From the NCBI GenBank assembly GCA_026874595.1, contig CM049319.1:505501-569500 (forward strand): a stretch of DNA of 64,000 nt, written 5' to 3'. Origin of the DNA: Sipunculus nudus (taxonomy: Eukaryota; Annelida; Sipuncula; Golfingiida; Sipunculidae). Position 1 is the stretch's first letter, and every line of letters starts with the position of its first letter. Made by a program: the position numbers and the translations under genes. Shown in pieces: positions 1 to 13,900 of this stretch. The notes under the pieces were generated by a model, which ran no database searches, had not been told where the DNA came from, and saw only the letters and a program-made list of their open reading frames with translations.

Positions 1-999
1 TAACGCAACAACTCTTAAAATGCCACAAACATGTTTGGTAATTTCATAATATGCATTGCATTTTCTTAAACATATTTTGCTGAGCTGCATGTCCAAATAA
101 TAACTTATCATGGAAAAGACTTAAGTATCTCAAACTTTTCCAAGATGTTTCGCACGAAGCCAGTTCGCAACACTTAAAAAAACCAGTCGCACGAGGCCTA
201 CCGCACGATCCCTCAGAATGACACCTTTTGAATACCAAGAGGTGTTCGAAAAGTTAAGAGGAAGTGCATGTCTTGCTATTTAGTGATAATCAGGTACTAA
301 ATATATAATTACCATGGACTGTCGTGAAAAAAAAAAACAGTGAAAGCTTTTGAGACACGGTGTTGCTTATGAAATATTTACAGATGGACAGACAGATGGC
401 CACAAAGAACTGATCGCTTTATTCACTTTCTGCTGAAGCAACGAATAATGATTTCACAGAGTGTGTTAGTCTTTTGAAGTAAGGAATTCCTAACAGCAAA
501 TTAAACATCCACTGTTTCATAGCAATACATCACTTTGTGAACACATTAATAAATGTGCACATTAATCATTTTAACCTGTTGTAATGCAATAAAAAATCCA
601 GATATAGTTAAAGTGTAGAAAAATGAATTAAACATAATTATTACATTCATCTTGTTTCTGCATCCTGTCCATGTAGGGGGCGGGGTAGAGGGCCTAGCCC
701 AGCTAAACAAAGGAGATGCCTCGAGTTAAGTAGTGAAGCGTAGATAATAAGCTAAAGTTACGGTCTATAAAATCTACAAATTTTAGGAAACGTACTTTCG
801 AAAGTTTGATTTTCTCAAAGTAATCTGTAATTTTTTCATCATTGATTAAAATAGAAAAAGGAATGAATAAATAAATAAAGAATCATGTTAAGAATTAGTT
901 CTGTTGTCCTTTTTTCTGAAAGAGTGAAACAAACATATGCAGCAAAATTAATGATAAAGTGGGAGTCTTTCATATTAAAGACATTCATAAAAAAAAGTT
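1..999. other. AT-rich stretch without a recognisable gene
   Basis: I see no exon, RNA gene or clear repeat here. Short open frames such as the one on the minus strand at 44-238 have no family resemblance, and their composition follows the AT-rich background. If the lipase gene continues to lower coordinates, this is intron or sequence beyond it. The expected last exon of that family carries a GDGDGTVN-like motif, which I do not find here on the minus strand. Confidence 0.5.
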
Positions 1000-1960
1000 T
1001 AGTAGGCTCATGTAATTTTTAAGGCAGATACTTCTAACGCGAGATCAGAGTACATTGGACACTCTAGTTGAAAATGTGATTCTTCTTCAATAATATTGTA
1101 ATCCAGTTTAAAAAAAATATATACAAATTCTCTCTTCTTTACTAATCCCTTCATAACGACCTCTATGGTTAACCTGTGATTGGAACATCTTAATTTTGCC
1201 AATGCACTTCTATAACTAGTACTAGTATTAGGGACACAGGTAAAATATCTTTACAATGTCAACATTGAGTTGAAAACTCCATATGAATTTAATTTATTAC
1301 ATGATGTACTAATATCACTGTGCCATTCCTGTACTGCCGTATTATTTATTCGTTGTTCAATACAGTTAAGAAAATATTCATATCTCCCACAGTTTGAGCC
1401 ATCAAAATTTAGCCGCAACCAGTTAGAAATAATAAAGATTTTATATGCGTAACCCAAGTTGTTTTCCATTATAATTACGCTACAATAACAATTCATATAA
1501 GGGTCTGGGGTACCTGCTGCATTTGCAGAACTTGCATTGACTTTTAAGATATATTTACAAAATTTGAGTTGTATTCTCTCTATCAACTCAATTTTATCGT
1601 ACCCCCAGAGTTCATTGCCATACAAAAGAATAAGCAAACCATCGTGTCAAAAAAGGTAAAAAATTGGCTGTCGCTTAAATGTTAAAATGTTTTCATTTAA
1701 ATTCTTAATCATAATTACCACTTTATTGGCTTAAATTGCTTGGAGCTGTTGTGCGTCTTTGTCCATGAGACTGCAGTTTTTAATACAATGCCAAGATATT
1801 TATAGTCAGATACAACGTCAATCTATTTACCTTCCAAATAACATTTTGTGTTTAAACTAAGAGTACCCCCACCGCGAAATACCATTACTTTGGTTTTATT
1901 TAAGTTGACCTTCATACCAAATATCCTGCAAAATTTATCTAAATTTCTGGAGTAATATTA
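1000..1960 (-). mobile_element. Decayed non-LTR retrotransposon, C-terminal part of the reverse transcriptase ORF
   Basis: Read on the minus strand from high to low coordinates, this gives pieces typical of the C-terminal half of a non-LTR retrotransposon polyprotein. First comes KVNLNKTKVMVFRGGG near 1880-1920, then YKYLGIVLK near 1790-1810. Next is YGNELWGYDKIELIERI near 1570-1630 and KFCKYILKV just after it. Last is a zinc-knuckle-like tail, FQLECPMYSDL, near 1050-1080. The order matches intact elements. In-frame stops (one after the segment ending YLEGK) and frameshifts show it is dead. The catalytic YADD segment is not recognisable upstream. It lies just downstream of the 2459-2182 exon in gene orientation, so it is probably an intronic insertion. 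The exact clade is uncertain. Confidence 0.85.
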
Positions 1961-2181
1961 AGCTAATTTATCAAAGTTTAACAGGGATCCATAAATGAAA
2001 TTATGAAAAAAACCATGGGTTAATTAACGTGTACAGCGGATTCCCGAACACAGATAAAGATGAAAGGCCAAGCGCAAAGAGCTGGTCCTCAACAAATTGT
2101 GAAATAAATGCCACAAGCATTTTTTGCAAGAAATTATAGTTCATAAATATACAGATGGGGAAATAGCACTCTCATACATAC

Positions 2182-2459
2182 ATTTGTTCCGTGGAGACAA
2201 TGGACTTCAACACCGGGTGCCTCCAGGGGCTGCAGGAAGGGTTTGGTCCGTTGACGTATCAACATTCCATCCATGAACTTAATGTCCGTAAACAGCTGCT
2301 TATAGTCACGTGACGTGTAGTTCCTGGCGGGAGTCATGACGAGGCTCTCATTTGGCGGCCAAAACGTGTCGTCTGGCATCATCCAGGCAGTGCTCATGAA
2401 ACTCCGCTCCATCTCACGCATCAACAGAAGATGAAAATGAGTCAGTCCCAGGCCATCAC
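2182..2459 (-). CDS. PLA2G15: PLA2G15-like lipase, exon after the nucleophile exon
   Basis: The exon has 278 bases, entered in phase 1 and left in phase 0. It is bounded by acceptor CTTTAG at 2465-2460 and donor GTATGT at 2181-2176. The first two bases complete a Gly codon with the preceding exon, giving ISG-DGLGLT, then MREMERSFMSTAWMMP. This matches the PLA2G15 stretch of the form SGDNN...REQQRS...STSWLLP. Later come NYTSRDYKQLFTDIKF and APGVEVHCLHGTN; the Cys in HCLHG matches a conserved family cysteine. NYT is a possible N-glycosylation site. The catalytic Asp and His should lie in the next exon, outside the window. The first 30 bases of this exon reappear, about 26 of 30 identical, in every unit of the adjoining 49-bp repeat, so the true acceptor is the last unit of that array. 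Confidence 0.95.
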
Positions 2460-4640
2460 CTAAAGGTTGAGAAAAGACGGTTTATCGGAGTAATTCCCAG
2501 ACCATCACTTAAAGGTTGAGAAAAGACGATAAAACGGAGTCATAACCAAACCATAAACTAAAGTTTCAGAAAAAAAACGATGAAACGAGGCATTTTCAGA
2601 CAATCACCTGAAGGTTAAGAAAAGACGATGAAACGGAGTCATTGTCAGACCATCAACTAAAGGTTGAGAAAATATTATGAAACGGAGTCATTCAATGACC
2701 ATCAACCAAAGGTTGAGAAAAAACGATTAAACGGAGTCATTCCGAAACCATCAACTAAAGGTTGAGAAAGACAATGAAACGGAGTCATTCCCAGACCATC
2801 ACTTAAAGTTGAGAAAAGACGATGAAACGGAGCCATTCCCAGACCATCCACTAAAGGTTGAGAAAAGACGATTAAACGGAGTCATTCCTAAACCATCATT
2901 TAAAGGTTGAGAACAGATAATGAACCGGAGTCATTCCGAGACCATCACCTAAAGCTTGAGGAAAATATGATGAAACATAATCATTCCCCGACCATCAACG
3001 AAAGGTTGAGAAAAGACGATTAAACGGAGTTATTCTCAAACCATCACCTAAAGGTTCAAAATAGACAATGAAATGGTGTAATTCCCAGACCATCTCCTAA
3101 AAGTTGGGGAAAGACGATTAAACGGAGTCTTTCAAAGTCCACCACCTTAAGGTTGAAAAAAGACGCTAAAACTAATTCATTCCCAGACCATCAACTTGAG
3201 GTTGAGAAAAGGTTATGAAACGGGGTCATTCACAGACCACCACCTAAAGCTTGAGAAAATATGACGAAACAGAGTCATTCCCGACCATCAACCAAAGGTT
3301 GTGAAAAGACGATAAAACGGAGTCATTCTCAAACCATCAACTAAAGGTTAATAAGACGATGAAACGGAGTCATTCCAAGACCATCAACCAAAGGTTGAGA
3401 AAAGACGATGAAACGAAGTCATTCCCAGACCATCAACTTAAGGTTGAGAAAGACGATAAAAGCTAGTCATTCCCAGACCATCAACCAAAGATTGAGAAAA
3501 GACGATGAAACGAAGTCATTCCCAGACCATCAACTTAAGGTTGAGAAAAAGGTTATGAAACGGAGTCATCCACAGACCACCACGTAAAGCTTGAGAAAAT
3601 ATGATGAAACAGAGTCATTCCCGACCATCAACCAAAGGCTGTGAAAAGACGATTAAACGGAGTCATTCTCTAACCATCAACTAAAGGTTGAGAAAAGACG
3701 CTAAAACTGATTCATTCCCAGATCATCAACTTGAGGTTGAGAAAAGGTTATAGAACGGAGTCATTCACAGACCATCACCTAAAGCTTGAGAAAATATAAT
3801 GAAACAGAGTCATTCCCGACCATCAACCAAAGGTTGTGAAAAGACGATAAAACGGAGTCATTCTCAAACCATCAACTAAAGGTTCAGAAGGGACAATGAA
3901 AACGTGTAATTCCCAGACCATCACCTAAAGGTTGAGAAAAGACGATTTAAAGGAGTAATTCCCAGACCATCGACTAAAGGTTGATAAAAGACAATGAGAA
4001 GGTTGTCATTGCCAGACAATCAACTAAAGGTTGAGAAAGACGATGAAACCGAGTCATTCCAAGACCATTAACTAAACGTTGATAAAAGACGATTAAAAGG
4101 AGTAACTCCCAGACCATCACCTAAAGGGTTGGGAAAAGATGATTTAACAGAGTCATTCCTAGACCATCAACTATAGGTTGAGAAACGACGACGAAACGGA
4201 GTCTTCCCAGACCATCAACTAAAGGTTGAAAAAGACGATGAAACGGAGTCAATCCGAGACCATCACCAAAGGTTGAGAAAAGACGATTAAACGGAGTCAT
4301 TCCCAGACCATCAACTTAAGGTTGAGAAAAAGGTTATGAAACGGAGTCATCCACAGACCACCACGTAAAGCTTGAGAAAATATGATGAAACAGAGTCATT
4401 CCCGACCATCAACCAAAGGCTGTGAAAAGACGATTAAACGGAGTCATTCTCTAACCATCAACTAAAGGTTGAGAAAAGACGCTAAAACTGATTCATTCCC
4501 AGATCATCAACTTGAGGTTGAGAAAAGGTTATAGAACGGAGTCATTCACAGACCATCACCTAAAGCTTTAGAAAATATAATGAAACAGAGTCATTCCCGA
4601 CCATCAACCAAAGGTTGAGAAAAGACGAGTCATTCAGAGA
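2460..4640. repeat. 49-bp minisatellite, about 45 units, derived from a splice acceptor
   Basis: Units of about 49 bp run head to tail directly from the acceptor of the 2459-2182 exon. On the plus strand each unit contains GGTTGAGAAAAGACGATGAA followed by a GGAGTCATTCCCAGACCATC-like block. In gene orientation the same unit reads as a pyrimidine-rich tract, CTTTAG, then GTGATGGTCTGGGA and TGACTCCGTTTCATC. That is the intron-exon junction plus about 30 exon bases. Units diverge by point changes and 1-2 bp indels. A block around 3530-3790 recurs around 4310-4560, so there is also higher-order duplication. Many units keep the AG (CTTTAG or CCTTAAG); others have lost it (CTTTGG). Confidence 0.93.
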
Positions 4641-4889
4641 CCATCAGTGGGGAACTGTTGGTTCTGAGGAACTGCCAGACTTCAGCTTGTCATCACACTT
4701 TGTCACAAAAAAATTGTGTCTGTTATAGATGTATCGGTACTAACCCTAACCTTTGAAAGAAAGCAAGTCATCACACTTTATCAATGTAAGGCAAGATTCA
4801 AATTTGATAAAACGACCTTTCCCCACCTATATGTCCGTTACAAAAGGTTGAGAAAAGACGATTTAACGGTGTCGATTCAAAACCAACAA
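4641..4889. other. Spacer between the 49-bp and 62-bp arrays, with stray 49-bp units
   Basis: Most of this spacer is unique sequence with no exon. It contains a short internal duplication: GTCATCACACTTT appears twice, near 4690 and 4769. From about 4843 two degenerate 49-bp units return (GGTTGAGAAAAGACGATTTA, then GGTTGAGAAAAGACC) and run straight into the first 62-bp unit. Confidence 0.7.
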
Positions 4890-5289
4890 GGTTGAGAAAA
4901 GACCACAGTACAGTAGTGGTCAGACAACATCCAGGTGGACAGCTCTACTCCCATTCACATTTTACCACAGTAAAGTACTGGTCAGACAACATCCGTGTGG
5001 ACAACTCTACTAGTCTTCACATTCTAACAGTACAGAACTGTTCATACAACATCCGTGTGGACTACTCTACTCCCCTTCACATTCTACCACAGCACAGTAC
5101 TCGTCAGACAACATCCGTGTGGTCAACTCTACTCCCCTTCACATTCTACCTGAGCACAGTGCTGGTCAGACAACATCCGTGTGGTCAACCCTCCTCCCCT
5201 TCACATTCAACCAGAGTACAGTACTGTTCAGACATCAACCGTGTGGATAACTCTAATTCCCTTCACATTCTACCACAGTACAGTACTGG

Positions 5290-7018
5290 TCAGAAAACAT
5301 CCGTGTGGTCAACTTTACTCCCCATCACATTTCACCACAGTACGGAATTGTTCAGACAACATCCGTGTGGTCAACCCTACTCCCTTTCACATTCTACCTG
5401 AGCACAGTACTGGACAGACAACATCCGTGTGGTCAACCCTACTCCCTTTCACATTCAACCAAGGTCAGTACTGTTCAGACAACATCCGTGTGGTCAACCC
5501 TACTCCCCTTCACATTCTACAACAGTACAGTACTGGTCAGACAACATCCGTGTGGTCAACCCTACTCCGCCTCACATTCAACCAAGGACAGTACTGTTCA
5601 GACAACATCCGTGTGGTCAACCCTACCCCTTTCACATTCTACCTGAGCACAGTACTGGTCAGACAACATCCGTGTGGTCAACCCTACTCCCCTTCACATT
5701 CAACCAGAGTACAGTACTGTTCAGACAACATCCGTGTGGACAACTTTACTCCCCTTCACATTCTATCACAGTACAGCACTGGTCAGACAACATCCGTGTG
5801 GTCAACTTTACTCCCCATCACATTTTACCACAGTACAGAATTGTTCAGACAACATCCGTGTGGTCAACCCTACTCCATTTCACATTCTACCTGAGCACAG
5901 TACTGGTCAGACAACATCCGTGTGGTCAACCCTACTCCCCTTCACATTCAACCAAGGACAGTACTGTTCAGACAACATCCGTGTGGTCAACCCTATTCCC
6001 CTTCACATTCTACCAATAGTACAGTACTGGTCAGACAACATCCGTGTGGTCAACCCTACTCCCCTTCACATTCTACTACAGTTTGTACTGGTCAGACAAC
6101 ATCCGTGTGGACAACTCTACTCCCCTTCACATTCTACCACAGTACAGTACTGGTCAGAAAACATCCGTGTGGTCAACTTTACTCCCCATCACATTTCACC
6201 ACAGTACGGAATTGTTCAGACAACATCCGTGTGGTCAACCCTACTCCCTTTCACATTCTACCTGAGCACAGTACTGGACAGACAACATCCGTGTGGTCAA
6301 CCCTACTCCCTTTCACATTCAACCAAGGACAGTACTGTTCAGACAACATCCGTGTGGTCAACCCTACTCCCCTTCACATTCTACCACAGTACAGTACTGG
6401 TCAGACAACATCCGTGTGGTCAACCCTACTCCGCCTCACATTCAACCAAGGACAGTACTGTTCAGACAACATCCGTGTGGTCAACCCTACCCCTTTCACA
6501 TTCTACCTGAGCACAGTACTGGTCAGACAACATCCGTGTGGTCAACCCTACTCCCCTTCACATTCAACCAGAGTACAGTACTGTTCAGACAACATCCGTG
6601 TGGACAACTTTACTCCCCTTCACATTCTATCACAGTACAGCACTGGTCAGACAACATCCGTGTGGTCAACTTTACTCCCCATCACATTTTACCACAGTAC
6701 AGAATTGTTCAGACAACATCCGTGTGGTCAACCCTACTCCATTTCACATTCTACCTGAGCACAGTACTGGTCAGACAACATCCGTGTGGTCAACCCTACT
6801 CCCCTTCACATTCAACCAAGGACAGTACTGTTCAGACAACATCCGTGTGGTCAACCCTATTCCCCTTCACATTCTACCAATAGTACAGTACTGGTCAGAC
6901 AACATCCGTGTGGTCAACCCTACTCCCCTTCACATTCTACTACAGTTTGTACTGGTCAGACAACATCCGTGTGGACAACTCTACTCCCCTTCACATTCTA
7001 CCACAGTACAGCACTGGT
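5290..7018. repeat. 864-bp higher-order duplication at the left end of the 62-bp array
   Basis: A 14-monomer block is present twice in tandem with an offset of 864 bp (14 x 62 minus 4). Diagnostic variants recur at that offset: CAGAAAACATCC near 5292 and 6156, GTACGGAATTGTTC near 5340 and 6204, and CCAATAGTACAG near 6013 and 6877. The two copies differ by a handful of bases. Confidence 0.85.
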
Positions 7019-7900
7019 CAGACAACATCCGTGTGGTCAACTTTACTCCCCATCACATTTTACCACAGTACAGAATTGTTCAGACAACATCCGTGTGGTC
7101 AACCCTACTCCATTTCACATTCTACCTGAGCACAGTACTGGTCAGACAACATCCGTGTGGTCAACCCTACTCCATTTCACATTCTACCTGAGCACAGTAC
7201 TGGTCAGACAACTTCCGTGTGGTCAACCCTATTCCCCTTCACATTCTACCAATAGTACAGTACTGGTCAGACAACATCCGTGTGGTCAACCCTAATACGT
7301 TTCACATTCTACCTGAGCACAGTACTGGTCAGACAACATCCGTGTGGACAACCCTATTCCCCTTCACATTCTACCACAGTACAGTACTGGTCAGACAACA
7401 TCCGTGTGGACAACTCTACTCCCCTTCACAATCTACCGTAGTACAGTACTGGTCAGACAACATCCGTGTGGTCAACTTTACTCCCCTTCACATTCTACCA
7501 CAGTACTGGACAGACAACATCCGTGTGGTCAACTCTACTCCCCATCAGATTTTACCACAGTACAGTACTGGTCAGACAACACCCGTGTGGACAACCCTAC
7601 TCCCCTTCACATTCTACTGCAGTACAGTACTGGACAGACAACATACGTGTGGTCAACTCTACTCCCCATCACATTCTACCACAGTACAGTACTGTTCAGA
7701 CAACATCCGTGTGGTCAACCCTATGCATTTCACATTCTACCTGAGCACAGTACTGGTCAGACAACATCCGTGTGGTCAACCCTACTCCCCTTCACATTCA
7801 ACCAGAGTACAGTACTGTTCAGACGACATCCGTGTGGACAACTTTACTCCCCTTCACATTCTACCACAGTACAGCACTGGTCAGACAACATCCGTGTGGT

Positions 7901-10900
7901 CGACTTTACTCCCCATCACATTTTACCACAGTACAGAATTGTTCAGACAACATCCGTGTGGTCAACCCTACTCCATTTCACATTCTACCTGAGCACAGTA
8001 CTGGTCAGACAACATCCGTGTGGTCAACCCTACTCCCCTTCACAATCAACCAAGGACAGTACTGTTCAGACAACATCCCTGTGGTCAACCCTATTCCCCT
8101 TCACATTCTACCAATAGTACAGTACTGGTCAGACAACATCCGTGTGGTCAACCCTAATACGTTTCACATTCTACCTGAGCACAGTACTGGTCAGACAACA
8201 TCCGTGTGGACAAATTTACTCCCCTTCACATTCTACCGTATTACAGCACTGGTCAGACAACATCCGTGTGGTCAACTTTACTCCCCTTCACATTCTACCA
8301 CAGTACAGTACTGGTCAGACAACATCCGTGTGGTCAACTCTACTCCCCTTCACATTCTACCGTAGTACAGCACTGGTCAGACAACATCCGTGTGGTCAAC
8401 TTTACTCCCCTTCACATTCTACCTGAGCACAGTACTGGACAGACAACATCCGTGTGGACAACTCTACTCCCCTTCACATTCTACCGTAGTACAGCACTGG
8501 TCAGACAACATCCGTGTGGTCAACTTTACTCCCCTTCACATTCTACCACAGTACAGTACTGGACAGACATATCCGTGTGGTCAACTTTACTCCCCTTCAC
8601 ATTCTACCGTAGTACAGCACTTGTCAGACAACATCCGTGTGGACAACTCTACTCCCCTTCACATTCTACCGTAGTACAGCACTGGTCAGACAACATCCGT
8701 GTGGTCAACTTTACTCCCCTTCACATTCTACCACAGTACAGTACTGGACAGACATATCCGTGTGGTCAACTTTACTCCCCTATACATTCTACCGTAGTAC
8801 AGCACTGGTCAGACAACATCCGTGTGGTCAACTTTACTCCCCTTCACATTCTACCACAGTACAGTACTGGACAGACAACATCCGTGTGGTCAACCCTACT
8901 CCCCTTCACATTCTACCACAGTACAGTACTGGACAGACAACATCCGTGTGGTCAACTTTACTCCCCTTCACATTCTACCGTAGTACAGTACTGGACAGAC
9001 AACATCCGTGTGGTCAACTTTACTCCCCTTCACATTCTACCACAGTACAGTACTGGACAGACAACATCCGTGTGGACAACTCTACTCCTCTTCACATTCT
9101 ACCGTAGTACAGTACTGGTCGGACATCATCCGTGTGGTCAACTTTACTCCCCTTCACATTCTACCACAGTACAGTACTGGACAGACAACATCCGTGTCGA
9201 CAACTCTACTCCCCTTCACATTCTACCGTAGTACAGTACTGGTCAGACAACATCCGTGTGGTCAACTTTACTCCCCTTCACATTCTACCACAGTACAGCA
9301 CTGGTCAGACAACATCCGTGTGGACAACTCTACTCCCCTTCACATTCTACCGTTGTACAGCACTGATCAGACAACATCCGTGTGGTCAACTTTACTCCCC
9401 TTCACATTCTACCACAGTACAGTACTGGACAGACAACATCCGTGTGGACAACTCTACTCCCCTTCACATTCTACCGTAGTACAGTACTGGTCAGACAACA
9501 TCCGTGTGGTCAACTTTACTCCCCTTCACATTCTACCACAGTACAGTACTGGACAGACAACATCCGTGTGGACAACTCTACTCCCCTTCACATTCTACCG
9601 TAGTACAGTACTGGTCAGACTACATCCGTGTGGTCAACTTTACTCCCCTTCACATTCTACCACAGTACAGTACTGGACAGACAACATCCGTGTGGTCAAC
9701 TTTACTCCCCTTCACATTCTACCGTAGTACAGCACTGGTCAGACAACATCCGTGTGGTCAACTTTACTCCCCTTCACATTCTACCACAGTACAGTACTGG
9801 TCATACAACATCCGTGTGGACAACTCTACTCCCCTTCACATTCTATCGTAGTACAGTACTGGTCAGACAACATCCGTGTGGTCAACTTTATTCCCCTTCA
9901 CATTCTACCACAGTACAGTACTGGACAGACAACATCGGTGTGGTCAACTTTACTCCCCTTCACATTCTACCGGAGTACAGGACTGGTCAGACAACATCCG
10001 TGTGGTCAACTTTACTCCCCTTCACATTCTACCGCAGTACAGTACTGTTCAGACAACATCCGTGTGGACAACTCTACTCCCCTTCACATTCTACCGTAGT
10101 ACAGCACTGGTCAGACAACATCCGTGTGGTCAACTTTACTCCCCTTCACATTCTACCGTAGTACAGTACTGGTCAGACAACATCCGTGTGGTCAACTTTA
10201 CTCCCCTTCACATTCTACCGTAGTACAGCACTGGTCAGACAACATCCGTGTGGTCAACTTTACTCCCCTTCACATTCTACCGTAGTACAGAACTGGTCAG
10301 ACAACATCCGTGTGGTCAACTTTACTCCCCTTCACATTCTACCGTAGTACAGTACTGGTCAGACAACATCCGTGTGGACAACTCTACTCCCCTTCACATT
10401 CTACCGTAGTACAGAACTGGTCAGACAACATCCGTGTGGTCAACTTTACTCCCCTTCACATTCTACCACAGTACAGTACTGGTCAGACAACATCCGTGTG
10501 GTCAACTTTACTCCCCTTCACATTCTACCGTAGTACAGCACTGGTCAGACAACATCCGTGTGGTCAACTTTACTCCCCTTTACATTCTACCGTAGTACAG
10601 CACTGGTCAGACAACATCCGTGGGGACAACTCTACTCCCCTTCACATTCTACCGTAGTACAGGACTGGTCAGACAACATCCGTGTGGTCAATTTTACTCC
10701 CCTTCACATTCTACCACAGTACAGTACTGGACAGACAACATCCGTGTGGTCAACTTTACTCCCCTTCACATTCTACCGTAGTACAGCACTGGTCAGACAA
10801 CATCCGTGTGGTCAACTTTACTCCCCTTCACATTCTACCACAGTACAGTACTGGTCATACAACATCCGTGTGGACAACTCTACTCCCCTTCACATTCTAC

Positions 10901-13900
10901 CGTAGTACAGTACTGGTCAGACAACATCCGTGTGGTCAACTTTACTCCCCTTCACATTCTACCACAGTACAGTACTGGACAGACAACATCCGTTCGGTCA
11001 ACTTTACTCCCCTTCACATTCTACCGGAGTACAGTACTGGTCAGACAACAATCGTGTGGTCAACTTTACTCCCCTTCACATTCTACCGTAGTACAGCACT
11101 GGTCAGACAACATCCGTGTGGTCAACTTTACTCCCCTTCACATTCTACCACAGTACAGTACTGGTCAGACAACATCCGTGTGGACAACTCTACTCCCCTT
11201 CACATTCTACCGTAGTACAGTACTAGTCAGACAACATCCGTGTGGTCAACTTTACTCCCCTTCACATTCTACCACAGTACAGTACTGGACAGACAACATC
11301 CGTGTGGTCAACTTTACTCCCCTTCACATTCTACCGTAGTACAGTACTGGTCAGACAACATCCGTGTGGTCAACTTTACTCCCCTTCACATTCTACCGTA
11401 GTACAGTACTGGTCAGACAACATCCGTGTGGTCAACTTTACTCCCCTTCACATTCTACCGTAGTACAGTACTGGTCAGACAACATCCGTGTGGTCAACTT
11501 TACTCCCCTTCACATTCTACCGTAGTACAGCACTGGTCAGACAACATCCGTGTGGTCAACTTTACTCCCCTTCACATTCTACCGTAGTACAGCACTGGTC
11601 AGACAACATCCGTGTGGTCAACTTTACTCCCCTTCACATTCTACCGTAGTACAGCACTGGTCAGACAACATCCGTGTGGTCAACTTTACTCCCCTTCACA
11701 TTCTACCGTAGTACAGCACTGGTCAGACAACATCCGTGTGGTCAACTTTACTCCCCTTGACATTCTACCGTAGTACAGAACTGGTCAGACAACATCCGTG
11801 TGGTCAACTCTACTCCCCTTCACATTCTACCGTAGTACAGTACTGGTCAGACAACATCCGTGTGGTCAACTTTACTCTCCTTCACATTCTACCGTAGTAC
11901 AGCACTGGTCAGACAACATCCGTGTGGTCAACTTTACTCCCCTTCACATTCTACCGTAGTACAGTACTGGTCAGACAACATCCGTGTGGTCAACTTTACT
12001 CCCCTTCACATTCTACCACAGTACAGTACTGGACAGACATATCCGTGTGGTCAACTTTACTCCCCTTCACATTCTACCGTAGTACAGCACTGGTCAGACA
12101 ACATCCGTGTGGTCAACTTTACTCCCCTTCACATTCTACCACAGTACAGTACTGGTCAGACAACATCCGTGTGGACAACTCTACTCCCCTTCACATTCTA
12201 CCGTAGTACAGTACTAGTCAGACAACATCCGTGTGGTCAACTTTACTCCCCTTCACATTCTACCACAGTACAGTACTGGACAGACAACATCCGTGTGGTC
12301 AACTTTACTCCCCTTCACATTCTACCGTAGTACAGCACTGGTCAGACAACATCCGTGTGGTCAACTTTACTCCCCTTCACATTCTACCGTAGTACAGTAC
12401 TGGTCAGAAAACATCCGTGTGGACAACTCTACTCCCCTTCACATTCTACCGTAGTACAGCACTGGTCAGACAACATCCGTGTGGTTAACTTTACTCCCCT
12501 TCACATTCTACCGTAGTACAGTACTGGTCAGACAACATCCGTGTGGTCAACTTTACTCCCCTTCACATTCTACCGTAGTACAGCACTGGTCAGACAACAT
12601 CCGTGTGGTCAACTTTACTCCCCTTCACATTCTACCGTAGTACAGTACTGGTCAGACAACATCCGTGTGGTCAACTTTACTCCCCTTGACATTCTACCGT
12701 AGTACAGAACTGGTCAGACAACATCCGTGTGGTCAACTCTACTCCCCTTCACATTCTACCGTAGTACAGTACTGGTCAGACAACATCCGTGTGGTCAACT
12801 TTACTCCCCTTCACATTCTACCGTAGTACAGCACTGGTCAGACAACATCCGTGTGGTCAACTTTACTCCCCTTCACATTCTACCGTAGTACAGTACTGGT
12901 CAGACAACATCCGTGTGGTCAACTTTACTCCCCTTCACATTCTACCACAGTACAGTACTGGACAGACATATCCGTGTGGTCAACTTTACTCCCCTTCACA
13001 TTCTACCGTAGTACAGCACTGGTCAGACAACATCCGTGTGGTCAACTTTACTCCCCTTCACATTCTACCACAGTACAGTACTGGAGAGACAACATCCGTG
13101 TGGTCAACTTTACTCCCCTTCACATTCTACCACAGTACAGTACTGGACAGACAACATCCGTGTGGTCAACTTTACTCCCCTTCACATTCTACCACAGTAC
13201 AGTACTGGACAGACATATCCGTGTGGTCAACTTTACTCCCCTTCACATTCTACCACAGTACAGTACTGGACAGACAACATCCGTGTGGACAACTCTACTC
13301 CCCTTCACATTCTACCGTAGTACAGTACTGGTCAGACAACATCCGTGTGGTCAACTTTACTCCCCTTCACATTCTACCGTAGTACAGCACTGGTCAGACA
13401 ACATCCGTGTGGTCAACTTTACTCCCCTTCACATTCTACCGTAGTACAGAACTGGTCAGACAACATCCGTGTGGTCAACTTTACTCCCCTTCACATTCTA
13501 CCGTAGTACAGTACTGGTCAGACAACATCCGTGTGGACAACTCTACTGCCCTTCACATTCTACCGTAGTACAGAACTGGTCAGACAACATCCGTGTGGTC
13601 AACTTTACTCCCCTTCACATTCTACCACAGTACAGTACTGGTCAGACAACATCCGTGTGGTCAACTTTACTCCCCTTCACATTCTACCGTAGTACAGCAC
13701 TGGTCAGACAACATCCGTGTGGTCAACTTTACTCCCCTTGACATTCTACCGTAGTACAGAACTGGTCAGACAACATCCGTGTGGTCAACTCTACTCCCCT
13801 TCACATTCTACCGTAGTACAGTACTGGTCAGACAACATCCGTGTGGTCAACTTTACTCCCCTTCACATTCTACCGTAGTACAGCACTGGTCAGACAACAT

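Noticed and set aside
44-238. 64-codon minus-strand open frame with several cysteines
   Set aside because: No recognisable domain, no splice context, and no link to the lipase gene's expected last exon.
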